Assembly: GCF_013370205.1 (NCBI RefSeq)
Contig: NZ_JABWGV010000003.1
Span: forward strand, 62,001-126,000
Source of the DNA: Qipengyuania atrilutea
GTDB lineage: Bacteria; Pseudomonadota; Alphaproteobacteria; Sphingomonadales; Sphingomonadaceae
Length of the DNA stretch: 64,000 nucleotides
Reading direction: 5' to 3'
Below are positions 1 through 8,897 of the stretch, one piece after another (positions within the stretch are counted from its first letter, which is position 1; each line of letters starts with the position of its first letter). The translations under genes were made by a program, and so were the position numbers. The notes under the pieces are model-generated. The model saw nothing but the letters and a program-made list of their open reading frames with translations, was not told the origin of the DNA and ran no database searches.

Positions 1-2
1 AC

Positions 3-1136
3 CGCCGCGGGCTGCCGCTCACCATCCGCTCCGCGCTGGCGCCGCTGTTCGGCAAGGCGATGTCGGGGCTCGCGGGGCACGTCGTCGATGTCGTCGCGGT
101 CGTTGCGACGATCCTCGGTGTCGCGGTGACCATGGGACTGGGGGTCGAGCAGTTCGTCGCCGGACTGGCGCGGCTGGGCCTCGGCGACTGGCTGCTCGAC
201 GCCGACGGTTCCTCGTCGATCATCGCGGTGATCACGGCGCTCGTACTGCTGGTCGGCGCATCGACGCTGAGCGCATTGTCGGGCGTCGGCAAGGGCATCA
301 AGTGGCTCTCGAACCTCAATCTCGGCCTTTCCGTCATGCTCCTCACGCTGTTCGCCTTTGCCGGTTTCGGGCTGTTCGGGCTGCAACTGCTCGGTCAGGG
401 GCTCGTCGATTACATCAGCACGCTCGTACCCAATTCTCTGACCCTGTTCTCCGAAGAGGGGCCGGTCGGCGCGGAACTCGTCCAGTGGCAGCTCGACTGG
501 TCGGTCTTCTACTGGGCGTGGTGGATCGCCTTCTCGCCCTTCGTCGGCATGTTCATCGCGCGCATCTCCCGCGGGCGGAGCATCCGCGAATACATCATCG
601 GCGTCGTGCTCGTCCCATCGCTCGTATGCTTCATCTGGATGACGCTCGCCGGAGGAACGGCGATCGCGCTGGAACTGAACGGCGCGGCGGGCGGCAGCAT
701 CGTGAGCGCCGGGATTTCGGACCAGCTCTACGCCACCTTGGCGGTCCTGCTCGACCCAGGCTTCGCGCTGGCCGTATCGGGGCTGATCGTCGTCCTATTG
801 ATGACCTATCTCGTGACCTCCGCCGACAGCGCGATCCTGATCGTGAACACGATCAACGGCGCGGGCGAGACCGAGGGGCAGCGCCAGTATCACATCGTGT
901 TCTGGGGCGCAGCGCTCGCATTCGTCGTGGGCAGCATGCTGATCCTCGGCGGGATCGAGGCGATCCGGATCACGATGATCATCGGCGCACTGCCGTTCTC
1001 CTTCGTCGTGGCGTTGATGGGCGTCTCCATCGTCAAGGCCGTCTGGTTCGACCTGCTGCGCAAGAAGCACGGCGTCCCGACCACGGCAGCGGGCTGCGAG
1101 GAAGCGCTGGCCGAAGCGGACGTTGAGCGGCGCTAG
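3..1136 (+). CDS. BCCT family betaine/choline/carnitine transporter, 5'-truncated by window edge
   Basis: Secondary transporter for quaternary-ammonium osmolytes (glycine betaine, choline or carnitine), acting in the inner membrane. The reading frame is open from base 3, and the residues before the first internal ATG (RRGLPLTIRS) are typical of the family, so the true start lies upstream. The stretch FYWAWWIAFSPFVGMFIARI is the BCCT signature, with tryptophans expected in the substrate site. About eight hydrophobic segments follow the edge; the full family length is about 500-550 residues, so roughly a quarter to a third is missing. The C-terminal tail is short and charged. Substrate cannot be assigned from sequence alone. 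An osmolyte role fits the sucrose-phosphate synthase at 4.8 kb. Confidence 0.93.
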   Translation, partial: RRGLPLTIRSALAPLFGKAMSGLAGHVVDVVAVVATILGVAVTMGLGVEQFVAGLARLGLGDWLLDADGSSSIIAVITALVLLVGASTLSALSGVGKGIKWLSNLNLGLSVMLLTLFAFAGFGLFGLQLLGQGLVDYISTLVPNSLTLFSEEGPVGAELVQWQLDWSVFYWAWWIAFSPFVGMFIARISRGRSIREYIIGVVLVPSLVCFIWMTLAGGTAIALELNGAAGGSIVSAGISDQLYATLAVLLDPGFALAVSGLIVVLLMTYLVTSADSAILIVNTINGAGETEGQRQYHIVFWGAALAFVVGSMLILGGIEAIRITMIIGALPFSFVVALMGVSIVKAVWFDLLRKKHGVPTTAAGCEEALAEADVERR

Positions 1137-1166
1137 CGCGGCGACCATGAAGCCGCGCTCGGGCCG

Positions 1167-1505
1167 CTAGGCGAGACGCGACCCGTTCGGCACCTCGCCC
1201 GGCGACGCCAGCACGATCCGGTCCTGCGCGTCGGGAAAGCCCAGTACCAGCACTTCGGACATGAAGGGGCCGATCTGGCGCGGCGGGAAGTTGACCACCG
1301 CCATGACTTTCCGCCCCGTCAATCCTTCCGGCGTATAGAGATCGGTGATCTGCGCGCTGCTTTTCCTGACGCCGATCTCTTCGCCGAAATCGACCCATAG
1401 CTTGATCGCCGGTCGGCGGGCTTCGGGAAAGGGCTGCGCGTCGATGATGGTCCCGCAGCGAATGTCCACCTTGAGGAAATCCTCGAATGCAATCGTATCG
1501 GTCAT
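1167..1505 (-). CDS. csaA: CsaA-like tRNA-binding domain protein
   Basis: Small protein of 112 residues made almost entirely of one EMAP-II/tRNA-binding OB fold, as in CsaA, which binds tRNA and has been described as an export-related chaperone. Visible family features are DIRCGTI near residue 14, RPAIKLWVDFG near 30-40, SSAQIT near 50 and KVMAVVNFPPRQIGP near 70-85. The start MTDTIAFEDF is chosen because residues upstream in the open frame are arginine-rich and unlike the family, and the usual length is about 110. It is transcribed divergently from the MFS gene, with 92 bases between start codons. Confidence 0.9.
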   Translation of the reverse strand: MTDTIAFEDFLKVDIRCGTIIDAQPFPEARRPAIKLWVDFGEEIGVRKSSAQITDLYTPEGLTGRKVMAVVNFPPRQIGPFMSEVLVLGFPDAQDRIVLASPGEVPNGSRLA

Positions 1506-1597
1506 CCGGGCGGCATACGCGCCGCGCCGCACGATTGTCCACGCGCTGCCGTAGGGTAAATGTGGCGAAACGGGCGGTGCCGCGGTATGGGCGCGCC

Positions 1598-2821
1598 ATG
1601 ATCGGCGCAATCGGCAACATCCGCACCATCCTGCTCGCCATCTTCATGATCATGGCTGGCAGCGGCTTCCTGTCGACCCTGATCGCGGTGCGGCTGGAGA
1701 CGGCGGGCACGGCAGCGCCGCTGATCGGTCTCGTCGGAACCGCCTATTTTGCCGGACTGACGCTGGGCGCGCTGCGGGCCGGGAAGGTGGTGTCCGAGGT
1801 CGGCCATATTCGCTCGATCGCCGCCTTCGTGTCGGTCTTTTCCGCCAGCAGCCTCTCCTATGCGCTGTGGCAGGACGTCGGCTTCTGGACGGTCCTGCGC
1901 TTCCTCGACGGGTTCGCGATGGCCGGCATTTTCGTGTGCCTCGAAAGCTGGCTCGGCGACCGGACGGACAGCAAGACGCGCAGTTCCGCGCTCGCCGCCT
2001 ATATGGTCGCGCTCTACCTAGGCCAGGCGCTCGGGCAGTTCCTGCTCACCGTCGGCCGCGAAGCCCCCGCGCTGCCGTTCATGTTCTCCGCCATCCTGCT
2101 CTCGCTCGCGCTGGTTCCGGTTGTCCTGACGAAGACGGCGCAGCCCTCGATCGCGGATCTGAAGGCGCTGCCGATCAAGCGCCTCTACGCAATCTCGCCG
2201 CTCGGGGTGGTGGGGACTACGGCCACGGGCGTGATGCTGGGCGCCTTCTACGCGCTGGGCGCGGTGTTCGTCCGCCGTATGGGCCTGAGCCTCGCCGATG
2301 TCGCATTCTTCACCTCTTGTGCGATCGGCGGAGGCGTGTTGCTGCAATGGCCGCTCGGCATGCTGTCGGACCGGTTCGACCGCCGCCTCGTGCTGGTCGC
2401 GACCATGTTCGCGGCGACCCTCGTCTGCGGAGCGCTGGTCGTGATGGCGGATATGCGGGCGCTGCTGTTCCCGCTCGCCGCGTTGTTCGGAGGGCTGAGC
2501 TTCGCGCTCTACCCGCTCTGCGTCGCGCATACCAACGACCATGTCGGGCCCGAGGAACGGGTCGGCGCGAGCGGCGGCCTCGTCCTCCTTTATTCGGTCG
2601 GCGCGGTAGCGGGTCCGCTGCTCGCCTCCACGGTCATGTTGCTGGTCGGACCTGCCGGCCTGTTCGCGGCGATCGGCGGAACCGCGCTGTTGGCGACGGC
2701 CTTCGGCTTGTGGCGGATCTTCGCCAGCAAGGCCGTGCCGGAAGACGAACAGGGGACGTTTCAGTCGCTTCCGCGCACGACGGCGCTGGCCGTGCCGAGC
2801 GATACGAACGGCGAAGAATGA
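1598..2821 (+). CDS. MFS transporter (YcaD-like)
   Basis: Inner-membrane major facilitator of 407 residues with about twelve hydrophobic helices. The N-terminal half contains GLVGTAYFAGLTLGAL followed by a basic loop, and DGFAMAGIFVCLESWLGDR resembles the YcaD/UMF2 branch. GMLSDRFDRR near residue 260 is the second-half copy of the MFS loop motif. The start is ATG at 1598, just before the first transmembrane helix; the longer open frame begins with an arginine-rich stretch that belongs to the divergent promoter region. Substrate unknown. A short C-terminal tail is hydrophilic. Confidence 0.9.
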   Translation: MIGAIGNIRTILLAIFMIMAGSGFLSTLIAVRLETAGTAAPLIGLVGTAYFAGLTLGALRAGKVVSEVGHIRSIAAFVSVFSASSLSYALWQDVGFWTVLRFLDGFAMAGIFVCLESWLGDRTDSKTRSSALAAYMVALYLGQALGQFLLTVGREAPALPFMFSAILLSLALVPVVLTKTAQPSIADLKALPIKRLYAISPLGVVGTTATGVMLGAFYALGAVFVRRMGLSLADVAFFTSCAIGGGVLLQWPLGMLSDRFDRRLVLVATMFAATLVCGALVVMADMRALLFPLAALFGGLSFALYPLCVAHTNDHVGPEERVGASGGLVLLYSVGAVAGPLLASTVMLLVGPAGLFAAIGGTALLATAFGLWRIFASKAVPEDEQGTFQSLPRTTALAVPSDTNGEE

Positions 2822-2911
2822 TAAAATGATGTTGCCGCAGCGTCGTTTGTGCGGTTTTAACACGCGTTAATTCGAAGCGTCGACCAAGTTCAGACCGGGT
2901 GGAGTGATCTG

Positions 2912-3673
2912 TTGCATACCAAGCTATTCCTGAAAGGCAGGCTGCGTCACGAACTCGGTACGCAGGAGAAGCAGTGGCTCGAAGACTGCATTTCGCGCAT
3001 CGTGACGATCCAGCCGCGCGAAACGCTGGTCCGGCGGGGCCAGCGGGTCGAGTATTCCTACTACATCATCGAAGGGGTGGTGCTGCGGCATCTCGACGAC
3101 CGGGGCGGCGAGCGGCAGCTGGTCGGTCTCAACATTCCCGGCGATTTCGTGGATCTGCACGGGTTTCCCATGAAACGTCTCGACCATTCGACCACTGCGC
3201 TCGGCGATGTGAAGCTGGCCGAAGTGCCGCATTCCGCGATTGCCGGACTGGTCGAGAAGTCCGGCCATCTGGCACGGGCGCTATGGTTCTCGACGCTGCT
3301 CGACGCCGCCATGCACCGCGAGTGGATCTTCCGCCTCGGACGCCTCAACGCGGAGGGGCGCATTGCACATCTCATCTGCGAGATCATCGAACGCTACCGG
3401 TTCGTCGACCTCTACGACGGCCATACCCTGCCCTTGCAGCTTCTCCAGCGCGATTACGCTGAAGCCTGCGGCATCACCTCGGTCCACGCCAATCGCAGCT
3501 TCCGCACGCTGAAGGAGCGGGGCGTTCTCGAACTCAGCGGCGAAGGCCGGATCGAAGTGCTCGACGAGGCCGAATTGAAACGGCTGGCCGAGTTTCGCGG
3601 CGACTATCTTTACGGCGACGGCGATCTTGCGCTCGAAAGCCTCGAGGACCGGGACGAGCAAGCCTCCCGGTAG
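2912..3673 (+). CDS. Crp/Fnr family transcriptional regulator
   Basis: Cytoplasmic regulator of 253 residues with an N-terminal cyclic-nucleotide-binding-like beta roll (about residues 20-140, GDFVDLHGF included) and a C-terminal winged helix (about 165-235, containing YAEACGITSVHANRSFRTL). No N-terminal cysteine cluster is present, so an FNR-type iron-sulfur sensor is unlikely. The start is TTG at 2912, preceded by GGAG at 2901-2904; no ATG fits. The effector is unknown. Its last 64 bases overlap the 3' end of the convergent glycosyltransferase gene, an unusually long tail-to-tail overlap. Confidence 0.92.
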   Translation: MHTKLFLKGRLRHELGTQEKQWLEDCISRIVTIQPRETLVRRGQRVEYSYYIIEGVVLRHLDDRGGERQLVGLNIPGDFVDLHGFPMKRLDHSTTALGDVKLAEVPHSAIAGLVEKSGHLARALWFSTLLDAAMHREWIFRLGRLNAEGRIAHLICEIIERYRFVDLYDGHTLPLQLLQRDYAEACGITSVHANRSFRTLKERGVLELSGEGRIEVLDEAELKRLAEFRGDYLYGDGDLALESLEDRDEQASR

Positions 3674-4689
3674 AGCGCCAGCGTCTGCTCCGCCATGCGG
3701 CCGGCGGAGAAGCGCTCCTCGAAGCGGGCGCGGATCGTGCTGCGGTTTAGGGTAATCACTTCGCCGACGCGCGCCGCTGCCTCCTCGACGCTGTCCACCA
3801 CGATGCCGGTAACCCCTTCGTCGACGACTTCGGTAACGCTGCCCTGGCGCCATCCGATGACAGGAGTTCCGCAGGCCATCGCCTCGATCATGACGAGGCC
3901 GAAGGGCTCGGGCCAGTCGATCGGGAAGACGAGCGCCGCCGCTTCGCCGAGAAACGCCTGCTTCCCCTGATCGTCGATGCTGCCGACGTGGCGGATGCGC
4001 TCGCCGAGGCTTGGCGCGACGACCCGGTCGAAATAGTCCGGGTTGCCCGGATCGACGGGTCCGGCAAGCTGGAGGTCGCGGCCGGCCAGGCGGGCCAGTT
4101 CGATCGCCCGGTCGGGCCGCTTCTGGTCCGTCATCCGGCCTAGAAAGGCGAGATAGCTGCCGCTCCCGCTGCCCTGCCGGTAGCGATCCGCCGGGATGCC
4201 GTGATGCACTACCCCGGCTAGGCTTCCGGCGGGAACCGAGCGGGCCTGGCTTTCCGAAATCGCGATAACCCGCTCACCCGGAAAGGCGCGGAAATGCTCG
4301 CGGTGATCGAGCTCGTCGGCCCGCCAGTGAATCGTGCGGAATGCCGGAATGCCGAGCTGCTCCGCCGCGGCGCTTGCATGGGCCGAGCCGTGCAGGTGCA
4401 GCACGTCGAACTCGGAGCCGCGGGTCAGCACATCGCGCAGCTGGCAGGCTTCGAGTTCGGCCGGCACGCCGGGCGGCACGTCATCGTGCCGAGCTTTGTG
4501 CCAAGTGAGCGAATGGTAGGTTCCGATCTGCTTCACCCCGGCCAGCATGCTGTCCGCGGGAGCGAAAACCGCGACCTCGTGCCCCGCGGCAACCTGCTCG
4601 GTCGCAAGATCGGCAATGACGCGCTCCGTCCCGCCGTAGGTCGCGGGAGGAACCGGGTGAATGACGGGAGCGATATGGGCTATTCGCAC
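3610..4689 (-). CDS. Glycosyltransferase family 4
   Basis: GT-B fold retaining glycosyltransferase of 359 residues. The N-terminal domain starts MRIAHIAPVI and has PPATYGGTERVIADLA, the glycine loop of GT4 enzymes. The C-terminal donor-binding domain has FLGRMTDQKRPDRAI and the E-x7-E element EPFGLVMIE near residues 265-275. The gene is divergent from the sucrose-phosphate synthase, with start codons about 80 bases apart, which suggests shared control and a joint pathway. The acceptor is unknown. The serine/arginine-rich last 15 residues are encoded where the gene overlaps the Crp/Fnr gene and may be a neutral extension. Confidence 0.9.
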   Translation of the reverse strand: MRIAHIAPVIHPVPPATYGGTERVIADLATEQVAAGHEVAVFAPADSMLAGVKQIGTYHSLTWHKARHDDVPPGVPAELEACQLRDVLTRGSEFDVLHLHGSAHASAAAEQLGIPAFRTIHWRADELDHREHFRAFPGERVIAISESQARSVPAGSLAGVVHHGIPADRYRQGSGSGSYLAFLGRMTDQKRPDRAIELARLAGRDLQLAGPVDPGNPDYFDRVVAPSLGERIRHVGSIDDQGKQAFLGEAAALVFPIDWPEPFGLVMIEAMACGTPVIGWRQGSVTEVVDEGVTGIVVDSVEEAAARVGEVITLNRSTIRARFEERFSAGRMAEQTLALYREACSSRSSRLSSARSPSP

Positions 4690-4769
4690 GTGGCAAACAT
4701 TTGTTGTCCTGATATTAAGGAACTACGGGCGCGCTCAACCATCGATAGCTTCACACCAGGAGTCCGTCG

Positions 4770-6812
4770 ATGTTTGTTTGCCATATCGCCCTGCAGGGCT
4801 GCCTTACTTTATCGGACGTGCCTTACGGAGTTAATGCAGACACCGGCGGGCACATCACCTTTCTGCTCGAACTGGCTTGCGCAAGTGCGAACGACCCGAA
4901 GGTGGAGCGGGTGGACATCGTCACGCGCGGGTTCGCGGATGCGTCGCTCGGCATGCGGTTCGAAGCCCAGTGCGCGGAGCAGAGCGGCAAGATTCGCGTC
5001 ATCCGGCTGGACGACGGCGATTCTTCCTATCTGCCCAAGGAACGTCTTCGCGAACGCCACGACGAACTTTGCGCGGCCTTTCTCGACTACCTTGACGGGC
5101 TGGAGCGGGCGCCGGACCTGATCCACGCCCATTACGCCGATGCGGGCATCCTTGCCCGTCATGCCAAGGAAGAACGGGGCATCCCCTATATCTTCACCGG
5201 TCACTCGCTCGGCGCGGTGAAGCGCGAGGTGAACGGCAAGGCCGACGCGGAACTCGAGAAACGCATCGCCATCGAGGAACGCGCCCTCGAACAGGCCGAC
5301 GCCGTCATCGCCAGTTCGCGCGACGAAGCCGAAGCGCAATACGCCCATTACGGGAATATCGAGAGCGGGCGTATCCGCGTTCTTCCGCCGGGCTGCGACC
5401 TGACCCGCTTCGAAAGCGCGAAACCGACCCAGAAAGTGCGCGACGACCTGGCGCAATTCCTGCGCGAGCCGGCCAAGCCGATGCTGCTCGCGATTGCGCG
5501 GCCGGTGCGCAAGAAGAACCTGCTCGGCCTCGTCGAGGCTTATGCGAGCGACGCGGCGCTGCAGGAAGCCGCCAACCTCGTCATCGTCGCCGGTTGCCGC
5601 AGCAATATCGCGGCGCTCGAGGACGAATGCCGCGACGTCATGGAAGAGCTGATCGCGGCCATCGACCGGCACGACCTTTACGGCAAGGTCGCCTATCCGA
5701 AGAACCATGTTCCTGCCGACATTCCGGCTTACTACGCGCTCGCCCGCGAAAGCGGCGGCGTGTTCGTCAACCCGGCTCTGAACGAGCCCTTCGGCCTGAC
5801 CCTGCTCGAAGCGGCGGCGTCGCGCCTACCCGTCGTCGCTACCGACAGCGGCGGCCCCAACGACATTGTCGAGCGGTGCCACAACGGCGAGCTCGTTTCT
5901 CCGCGCGATGCGGGTGCGATTGCCCGTGCCTGCCGAGAGATCGTGACCGACCGGCGAAAGTGGATACGCTACGCCGCGGCAGGCGTGGAAGCCGTGTCCG
6001 CCTACGATTGGAAGGCGCATTGCAAGCTGTACCACCGGCTCGTGCGCGAAGTGACGACCGAACCCGATCCCGCACCAGAATGGGACCGCCTGCTGGTCTG
6101 CGACATCGACAACACGCTGCTCGGCGACCGCGAGGCTTTGCGCGAATTTCTCGTCTGGCAGCAGGAGCATGCGAACCACATCGCGCTCGGCATCGCGACC
6201 GGCCGCAGCTTCCACAGCGCGCAGTCGATCCTTGCCTCCGAAGGCGTGGCGACGCCCGACGTCATCATCAGCAGCGTCGGCACGCGCATTCACTGGTACG
6301 ACCGCGAGAACCGCCGGTTCGTGGAGGACGCGGCATGGCTCAAGCGCGTGGAGAGCGGCTGGCAGGACGCGGAAGTTCGCGCCTTGGCGAAGAAGCTCGA
6401 CCTGCGCCCGCAAGCTCTGCTCGAACAGCATAGCGGCAAGGCCAGCTACTTCGTCGAGGGAAGCGATCCGGAGGCTGTGCGCCGCGCGTTCCGGCAGGCG
6501 GATATTCCGGTAGACGTCGTAGCAAGCCACCTCCGTTATCTCGACATCTTGCCCGAAGGAGTGGGCAAGGGTTCGGCCGTCATGCACGTCGCGGACCGGA
6601 TGGACTTGACGCAGTCACGTGTGGTCGTCGCCGGCGACAGCGGCAACGACCTTACCATGCTGCGTTCCTGCCCCTTCCCGATCGTCGTCGGCAATGCGAG
6701 CGACGGGCTGACCAAGGACCCGTCGCTGTCGCACGCCTACATGGCGCGCGGAACCTACGCCGCCGGCATCCTCGAAGGGGTGAAGCACTATCAGGCGGCA
6801 GGCTGCTGGTGA
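4770..6812 (+). CDS. sps: Bifunctional sucrose-phosphate synthase / sucrose-6-phosphate phosphatase
   Basis: Predicted to make sucrose 6-phosphate from UDP-glucose and fructose 6-phosphate and to dephosphorylate it, giving the compatible solute sucrose. The 680-residue protein has an SPS-type GT-B part (residues 1-430): TGGH near 25-28, TGHSLG at 143-148, the R-x2-K element in ARPVRKKN (243-250) and EPFGLTLLE (339-347). A linker leads to a HAD-IIB phosphatase with DIDNT (445-449), ATGRS near 475 and AGDSGNDL near 630. The architecture matches SPS-SPP fusions of halotolerant proteobacteria. An AGGAG-type ribosome site precedes the ATG. Downstream GT2 starts inside the stop codon. Confidence 0.92.
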   Translation: MFVCHIALQGCLTLSDVPYGVNADTGGHITFLLELACASANDPKVERVDIVTRGFADASLGMRFEAQCAEQSGKIRVIRLDDGDSSYLPKERLRERHDELCAAFLDYLDGLERAPDLIHAHYADAGILARHAKEERGIPYIFTGHSLGAVKREVNGKADAELEKRIAIEERALEQADAVIASSRDEAEAQYAHYGNIESGRIRVLPPGCDLTRFESAKPTQKVRDDLAQFLREPAKPMLLAIARPVRKKNLLGLVEAYASDAALQEAANLVIVAGCRSNIAALEDECRDVMEELIAAIDRHDLYGKVAYPKNHVPADIPAYYALARESGGVFVNPALNEPFGLTLLEAAASRLPVVATDSGGPNDIVERCHNGELVSPRDAGAIARACREIVTDRRKWIRYAAAGVEAVSAYDWKAHCKLYHRLVREVTTEPDPAPEWDRLLVCDIDNTLLGDREALREFLVWQQEHANHIALGIATGRSFHSAQSILASEGVATPDVIISSVGTRIHWYDRENRRFVEDAAWLKRVESGWQDAEVRALAKKLDLRPQALLEQHSGKASYFVEGSDPEAVRRAFRQADIPVDVVASHLRYLDILPEGVGKGSAVMHVADRMDLTQSRVVVAGDSGNDLTMLRSCPFPIVVGNASDGLTKDPSLSHAYMARGTYAAGILEGVKHYQAAGCW

Positions 6813-7702
6813 CCAGCTACCGGTCCGTCTCGGTTCTCACGATCGTTCGCGGACGGCAGGCGCATCTCGATCATCTGGTCGCGGGCCTTTCGGCGCAGGT
6901 CGTCCCGCCCGACGAGCTGGTCATATCCTACATGCAGGCCGAGCCGCCGCGAGTTCCTGACGGTAACCGCTTTCCCGTGCGCCTCGTCAAGGTAGACGCG
7001 GACCCGATGCCGCTGGCCGCCGCGCGCAACCGTGCAGCCGAGGCGGCGCAGGGCGACGTGCTCGCCTTTCTCGATGTCGACTGCATTCCCGATCCCGAAT
7101 TCGTGCGCCGCGCCGCCGAAGCGGCCACCTACGACGCTGACGGAGTCTATCTGCCCGAAGTGCGCTACCTGCCCGGCAACAAGCGCGGATGGTTTTCCGC
7201 AGAGCGTCCGGGCGAGCCGGACTATGCGCGGCTGGCGCAGGTCGGGCAGCGGCATCCCAGCAAGGCGCCCGTCGCCGATTGCCCGCTCGCCGGGATCGAG
7301 GACTTCGGCGAATTATGGGGTCTCGCTTTCATCCTCGCGAAGGAAAGCTGGACCAAGGCCGGCGGAATGGACGAACGCTTCATCGGTTACGGCGCGGAAG
7401 AGACCGACTTCGCTCAGCGCCTGAAGCAGTCGGGCGCGCATCTGTACTGGATCGGCGGCACCGTCTGTTTTCACCAGCACCACCAAGTCCACAAGCCGCC
7501 GCTGCAGCATTTCGACAGCATCGTCCGCAATGCCCGGCTCTACCGGAGCATCTGGGGCAAATGGTGCATGGAATACTGGCTCGACGATTTCGAGCGGCGC
7601 GGGCACGTTCGCCGGAACGATGCGGAGCTTGCGATCGTGCGCCGCCCCACGGAAAGCGAAATCGCGGAAACCCGGCAGGGCGACGACGTTCTCTTCAGCT
7701 GA
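6809..7702 (+). CDS. Glycosyltransferase family 2 with galactosyltransferase-like C-terminus
   Basis: GT-A fold enzyme of 297 residues. The DVD metal/nucleotide motif is at residues 89-91 in LAFLDVDCIPDP, and GYGAEETDFAQRL near residue 195 is the E-D element of galactosyltransferase-like C-terminal domains (compare chondroitin/beta-galactosyl enzymes). The start is GTG at 6809, overlapping the stop of the sucrose synthase gene as GTGA, so the two are translationally coupled. It may glycosylate sucrose or a related acceptor; that is inference from coupling only. The 3' end overlaps the convergent GT28-like gene by 8 bases. Confidence 0.88.
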   Translation: MTSYRSVSVLTIVRGRQAHLDHLVAGLSAQVVPPDELVISYMQAEPPRVPDGNRFPVRLVKVDADPMPLAAARNRAAEAAQGDVLAFLDVDCIPDPEFVRRAAEAATYDADGVYLPEVRYLPGNKRGWFSAERPGEPDYARLAQVGQRHPSKAPVADCPLAGIEDFGELWGLAFILAKESWTKAGGMDERFIGYGAEETDFAQRLKQSGAHLYWIGGTVCFHQHHQVHKPPLQHFDSIVRNARLYRSIWGKWCMEYWLDDFERRGHVRRNDAELAIVRRPTESEIAETRQGDDVLFS

Positions 7703-8795
7703 CCGCCCATAGATCGCGGGCTAGGCCTTCGAGCCATTCCGCTGCCTTCCGGGCAGCGTCCTCGTCGTGCAGCGCCGCGAGCCGGGCGGTATCGAGCGCG
7801 TCCGTCTCCGCCAGGGCGCGCTGCCATTCCGGGATCGAAGCGGGCCACGTCTCGCGGTAGACCGCCGCGCCGACCCGCGCCAGTTCGCGCGCCTTCGCCT
7901 GCTGTTCGTCGAAATAGCGCCATTCGGGAATGCACAGGAACGGCTTTCCCGCGCGGGCTATCTCGTGAACGGTGTTGTCGCCCGCGGACGCGATGACGCG
8001 GTCGGCGGCGCAGAGATATTCGGTCAGCTTGTCGGTCCAGCCGAGTTCGGTAAGATTGCCGAAGTCGGTCTCGTGCCCTTCCCGGTGGACGGGTCCGGCG
8101 ACCAGCCACAGCGTATCCGGCTCGGCGCGTGCCGCGACGGTCAGCGGCGCATAAGGCGTGCCCGAGCCGCCGCCGCCCGCGATGGTGAGGGTGATCGGCC
8201 GGTCCTGCGACAGCCCGAGCCGCTCGCGCGCCTCCGCTTTCTCCAGCAGCGGCGCGTTGGTCGTGCATAGCCCGCCGGTGTAGAAGGTGCGTGCACGCAG
8301 GCTGTCGGGGTAGCTGTCCTGCTCGATCGCCTCGTCGAACGGCGCGAGCATGGCGACGCAGGCCTCGTAGCCGGCGAGATGGGCGAGGTCGCCGCGGTCC
8401 CCGTGCATGCGGATGGTCACTGCCGGAACGCTCATGATGCGCGAGAGCAGCGCAATCTCGGCCGAGACATCGACCACGAACAGCGCCGGGTCGGCATCGC
8501 GCAAGGTCTCTGCGATTATGCCCATGTGGCGGCGCATTTCCTCGACGCCGAGGGGAACGCAGTGGAGCAGTTCGGGGGTCGGCTGGTCGTGCAGCGCGCC
8601 GCTGCGCGAAGGCGCGCCGATCATGTTGGGAAGCTGGACCAGATCCGCCTCGCGCGAGCGCTCGTCGAACTGCTGCGGCGCTGCGGTAAGGATCGTGACC
8701 GGGCGGGTTTCCGGCAAATGGTCGAGGATCGCCATGATCCGGTTGGCATGGCCGCGCCCCTGGTGGTGCGCGAAGAAAACGATCGGTTTGCTCAA
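7695..8795 (-). CDS. GT28/MurG-like glycosyltransferase
   Basis: GT-B enzyme of 366 residues. N-terminal HHQGRGHANR (residues 10-19) is the glycine/histidine motif of MurG/GT28 and related acyl-glycerol or macrolide glycosyltransferases. The C-terminal half has a glycine-rich AGGGGSGTPYA near residue 205 and SAGDNTVHEIARAGKP near 280, the nucleotide-sugar binding loop. No membrane segment is evident. It faces the GT2 gene tail to tail and diverges from the sulfotransferase-like gene. Acceptor unknown; its position beside the sucrose genes suggests a common glycoside product. Confidence 0.87.
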   Translation of the reverse strand: MSKPIVFFAHHQGRGHANRIMAILDHLPETRPVTILTAAPQQFDERSREADLVQLPNMIGAPSRSGALHDQPTPELLHCVPLGVEEMRRHMGIIAETLRDADPALFVVDVSAEIALLSRIMSVPAVTIRMHGDRGDLAHLAGYEACVAMLAPFDEAIEQDSYPDSLRARTFYTGGLCTTNAPLLEKAEARERLGLSQDRPITLTIAGGGGSGTPYAPLTVAARAEPDTLWLVAGPVHREGHETDFGNLTELGWTDKLTEYLCAADRVIASAGDNTVHEIARAGKPFLCIPEWRYFDEQQAKARELARVGAAVYRETWPASIPEWQRALAETDALDTARLAALHDEDAARKAAEWLEGLARDLWAVS

Positions 8796-8897
8796 ATTTT
8801 CGGTCCTCGGCAGTTTTCGCTCGGTCGGCGGTGTCTGATGGCAGCCGTGCGATGGACGTTTCGCATATGGGCTTGTTGCCCGGAACTAACAAATATC

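Noticed and set aside
302-1126. Long plus-strand frame inside the BCCT gene
   Set aside because: Arginine/histidine-rich product typical of a shifted frame in GC-rich coding DNA; the BCCT frame is conserved.
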